In this document: one piece after another, positions 61,647-64,000 of the stretch | How positions within the stretch are numbered: the first letter of the stretch is position 1 | How the letters are laid out: every line of letters begins with the position of its first letter | NCBI RefSeq assembly: GCF_014650455.1 | Contig: NZ_BMUZ01000001.1 | Location: forward strand, 310,001-374,000 | Direction: 5' to 3' | Source: Streptomyces xanthochromogenes | GTDB taxonomy: Bacteria; Actinomycetota; Actinomycetes; Streptomycetales; Streptomycetaceae | Length of the DNA: 64,000 nucleotides | Position numbers and translations under genes: made by a program | Notes under the pieces: model-generated | Database searches by the model: none | What the model was told of the DNA's origin: nothing | The model's input: only the letters and a program-made list of their open reading frames with translations

Positions 61647-63086
61647 TCACGCCCGGGGCCGTATGCGGACCGAGACCTCCTTCGCGTCACCCCGCCCCGA
61701 AGTGATGTGCAGGGTCCGGGACTTGGGGTCGAAGCCCGCCGCCTCGCCGCCGCCCGTGACCTCGGCCCCGTGCGGGAACAGGCGGGCGGGCAGATACACC
61801 TCCGTGTTCCCGCGCACGTCCGCCTTCGGGCGCCAGGTCACCGACAGCGTGCGGCTCGTCCGGTCCCAGGCGTAGGAGACCGGGTCGCCGGCGATCGCCT
61901 TCGGCGCCGGGCGGTCCAGGACCGGGAGGAGGGGGGTGGGTCTCAGCTGCCGGTCCCAAGGGGCCCACGAGCCGGGGTCGTTGGACCAGTAGGCGGTGCC
62001 CGCACCCATCTCGTCGGTCAGGCTCCGCACCTTGGCGACGTAGTCCAGCGCGCCGGGCAGCGTGGCGTCCAGGCCGTACTCGCCGACGAGGACGGGCGCA
62101 CCGAGGCGCCGGGCTGTCTTCTCGGTCTGCTCGCGCCAGGAGGCGAGCGTGCGGTCGACCCACTTCTTCGTGTCGCCGGTGTAGCCGCCGCCGAGGTCCA
62201 TGGGGAGCGGGTAGAGGTGGGGCGCGTACGCGATGCGGGCCCGCGCGCCGTCGCCGCGCGGGTCCTTCAGGTACGGAAGTCCGCTCGGCAGGCCCCAGTT
62301 GGCGCTGACCGCCTCGGGTTCGACGAAGATCCAGGAGTCGTGGTCGACCCGGCGGATCGCGGCGATGGCCTCCCGGTAGAGCGCGGCGAGCGGGCCCGCC
62401 TCGAAGGCGGGGCCCTGGACGCTGCCGCCGAAGGGCTCGTTCATCAGGTCGTAGCCGATGACGGCCGGATCGGCGGCGAAGCGCTCGGCGACGTGCGCCC
62501 AGGCGGCCGCGTAGTGCGCCCGCAGATCACGGCCGCCCGGCCGCGTCCCCCAGAAGTGGTCGAAGGCCCGTACCGTTCCGGGCTCGATGTACTTGAGCTC
62601 CCACTGGCTCCGCTCGGCCACCGGCAGGCCGTCGGACTCGGTCGCCCAGACGGGAGCCCCGTTGCCCTTGACGGCGGGGCCGTAGACGTCCTGGTGCAGG
62701 TCGAGCATGACGTGAATGCCGCGCGCGCCGTACCAGCGCACGCGCTCGGCGACCTGGGCGAGATAGCCGTCGTCGTACGTCCCCGGCTCCGGTTCGACGT
62801 TGCGCCACTGGATGAGGAAGCGGACGAAGTCGGAGCCGAGCGCGTCGGATTCGCGCTGCACGTCGGCCTCCTTGATCCAAGGGAGGCCGTCCGGACGGGA
62901 CTTGGCGCTTGAGGCGGTGTTGAGCCCGGTCAGGACGAGGGCGCGGCCCTGGTCGTCGGTGATCCAGCGATGGCCGGTCGCCGTGTGCGCGGGCCCCGCG
63001 TCGGCGGGGCCGACCGCCACCAGGAGGGCGGCGGCCACCGCCACCGTCGCGCCCGCCGCCGTCCATCTCCTCGCCCGTTGTCGCAT
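61647..63086 (-). CDS. secreted GH5 glycoside hydrolase, endoglycoceramidase-like
   Basis: Extracellular enzyme of 479 aa. The signal peptide is about 1-30 (LLVAVGPADAGPAHT). The GH5 barrel (about 35-385) has VMLDLHQDVYGPAVKGNGAP, the acid/base Glu in GYDLMNEPFGGS and the nucleophile Glu in PVLVGEYGLDATL. The C-terminal beta domain (about 390-479) has TLSVTWRPKADVRGNTEVYL. DLHQDVYG and the C-terminal domain are those of endoglycoceramidases and not of cellulases. TAGAGT (63093-63098 on the complement) lies 6 nt before ATG 63086 with no Shine-Dalgarno. Confidence 0.88.
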   Translation of the reverse strand: MRQRARRWTAAGATVAVAAALLVAVGPADAGPAHTATGHRWITDDQGRALVLTGLNTASSAKSRPDGLPWIKEADVQRESDALGSDFVRFLIQWRNVEPEPGTYDDGYLAQVAERVRWYGARGIHVMLDLHQDVYGPAVKGNGAPVWATESDGLPVAERSQWELKYIEPGTVRAFDHFWGTRPGGRDLRAHYAAAWAHVAERFAADPAVIGYDLMNEPFGGSVQGPAFEAGPLAALYREAIAAIRRVDHDSWIFVEPEAVSANWGLPSGLPYLKDPRGDGARARIAYAPHLYPLPMDLGGGYTGDTKKWVDRTLASWREQTEKTARRLGAPVLVGEYGLDATLPGALDYVAKVRSLTDEMGAGTAYWSNDPGSWAPWDRQLRPTPLLPVLDRPAPKAIAGDPVSYAWDRTSRTLSVTWRPKADVRGNTEVYLPARLFPHGAEVTGGGEAAGFDPKSRTLHITSGRGDAKEVSVRIRPRA

Positions 63087-63194
63087 GGGCGGACTCTAGA
63101 GGCTGCGTCTTTTGTCCAACACCCCTGTTCACAGCCGGAGTTGAGAATAGTTCAGCATCTTCTCATCGCTCGCGCGCTGCCCTAGGGTCCGGCC

Positions 63195-63908
63195 ATGCGT
63201 CTGCCCGTGCGACCGCCCGTGCGTCCGTCCACGCGTCCGCGACCGCGGCCGCCCGGGACCGATCCCGCGGTGGCCGCCGTCGCCGGGGTCTGTCTGCTGC
63301 TCGCGCTCCTCCTGGGCCTCACCCCGGCCCTGACCACGTTCACCGCGCACCTGGGCGCGGCCCTGGTGCCGAGCGCGCTCGGGGCGCCGTTCGCGCTGCC
63401 GTCACTGCGTGCGGTGCCGCTGGGTGGCACCGGCGTGGCCCAGCTGCTCTGCGAGGACTTCGCCGTGGCGGTTCTGGTGGCGGTGGCCGTGCTGCGGATG
63501 CGGCGGCATCTGCGGCTGCGGCCGGACGCGGGCCGCCCGCGCCGCTTCCTCGCGGGCTGGAGCGCGCTGGTCGCGGGCGGGGCGGCCTCCGGGGTCTGGC
63601 GCGGCCTGGTCACGGCCCGCCTGGTGGAGGCCGGGCCCGCCGGCTGGCTGCTCCACGCGGCGGCCGGAGCGGTGTTCGGCGCGGTGTGGGGGGTGGCGGC
63701 CGGGTGGCCGGCGGGGATCGCGGCGTCGACCGGGGTGGGCAAGATCTCACCCCCTACGCCCCGCACCCCCAATCCAAGCCGGGCCGCCCCCGGCGACCAG
63801 CAATCCCCCGGCGACCCCGGGCCGGCACATTGCGATGGAAGCCGGCGCCCGCACCCCCACGACCCGACCGCACCAAATGGCGAGGCACCCGGCGAAACAC
63901 GGTCGTAA
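63195..63908 (+). CDS. unknown membrane protein
   Basis: Predicted 237-aa protein. A basic, Pro/Arg-rich N-terminus (1-24) precedes four hydrophobic segments (about 26-46, 82-98, 120-136, 148-175) and a long Pro-rich hydrophilic tail. No named family recognised. ATG 63195 follows TAGGGT (63183-63188) by 6 nt without a Shine-Dalgarno, the leaderless pattern; it is divergent from the GH5 gene, which has the mirror arrangement. Confidence 0.65.
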   Translation: MRLPVRPPVRPSTRPRPRPPGTDPAVAAVAGVCLLLALLLGLTPALTTFTAHLGAALVPSALGAPFALPSLRAVPLGGTGVAQLLCEDFAVAVLVAVAVLRMRRHLRLRPDAGRPRRFLAGWSALVAGGAASGVWRGLVTARLVEAGPAGWLLHAAAGAVFGAVWGVAAGWPAGIAASTGVGKISPPTPRTPNPSRAAPGDQQSPGDPGPAHCDGSRRPHPHDPTAPNGEAPGETRS

Positions 63909-63918
63909 GGTGGCCGTC

Positions 63919-64000
63919 ATGCAGGTGATCCAGTCGACCAAGCTCGCCAATGTCTGTTACGAGATCCGGGGCCCGGTTCTCGAAGAGGCCATGCGCCTGG
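63919..64000 (+). CDS. PLP-dependent aminotransferase, N-terminal fragment
   Basis: The first 27 residues, MQVIQSTKLANVCYEIRGPV and LEEAMRL, match the start of AlaA/AlaT-type class I aminotransferases (alanine-glutamate family). The gene runs off the window. TAAGGT (63906-63911) ends 7 nt before the ATG. Confidence 0.8.
   Translation, partial: MQVIQSTKLANVCYEIRGPVLEEAMRL

Overview
The window is a stretch of a high-GC actinobacterial chromosome, almost certainly Streptomyces. Supporting signs are the strong third-codon-position G/C, a WhiB-like regulator, a SpoIIE/PP2C phosphatase, an actinobacterial Tad (Flp) pilus locus, a chitinase with a DasR-type operator, and many GTG starts. From memory, the order ppgK-ispH-xseA-xseB-glpX-wblI-fumarases-PBP-oxyR-ahpCD-phoH-uppS is that of the conserved chromosome core of Streptomyces. 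I see no prophage, IS element, CRISPR array, rRNA or tRNA gene.

Layout. 1-9.2 kb: housekeeping genes: polyphosphate glucokinase (partial), ispH, an APC permease, exonuclease VII (xseA/xseB), a nitroreductase, a DUF4245 protein, class II fructose-bisphosphatase (glpX), wblI and a DUF1707 protein. Three tandem repeats lie between these genes. 9.3-15.4 kb: both a class I (Fe-S) and a class II (iron-free) fumarase, separated by an NfeD-like protein and a secreted SGNH hydrolase with a ricin-type lectin domain, then a DUF402 protein. 15.6-20.1 kb: a SpoIIE-type phosphatase convergent with a class A penicillin-binding protein. 20.3-26.3 kb: a four-gene operon of permease, PadR regulator, ABC ATPase and permease, with a strong inverted repeat at its promoter. 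26.4-28.6 kb: divergent oxyR and ahpCD. 28.6-35.1 kb: AI-2E-family protein, transglycosylase, PhoH-like ATPase, uppS and an aldo/keto reductase. 35.7-39.2 kb: small envelope and housekeeping genes.

39.4-50.8 kb: a minus-strand Tad/Flp pilus locus. It holds an OmpA-domain protein, a lipoprotein, a TadG-like protein, an Flp pilin, a LuxR-type response regulator and its kinase, TadC, TadB, TadA, two TadE-like pseudopilins, a CpaE/TadZ ATPase, a CpaB-like protein and a zinc-ribbon protein of unknown function. 51.3-54.0 kb: secreted GH18 chitinase and serine protease. 54.2-61.2 kb: a cluster that fits D-amino-acid salvage: a GntP-family permease, RidA, an IclR regulator, a PfkB kinase, a D-serine-deaminase-like PLP enzyme and a D-aminoacylase. 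61.2-64 kb: a small unknown protein, a secreted GH5 endoglycoceramidase-like enzyme, a membrane protein and the start of an aminotransferase gene.

The signals I rate most worth checking are: a geometrically clean H-type pseudoknot in the long leader of the transglycosylase gene; a dispersed intergenic element present three times, one copy fused to the uppS terminator; about twelve genes with a TANNNT box 6-8 nt before the start codon and no Shine-Dalgarno (leaderless mRNAs); the PadR/ABC operon dyad; the D-amino-acid cluster with its operator; and several oddities of the Tad locus (likely CTG start, receiver domain without the conserved Lys, 12-bp duplication before the pilin gene).
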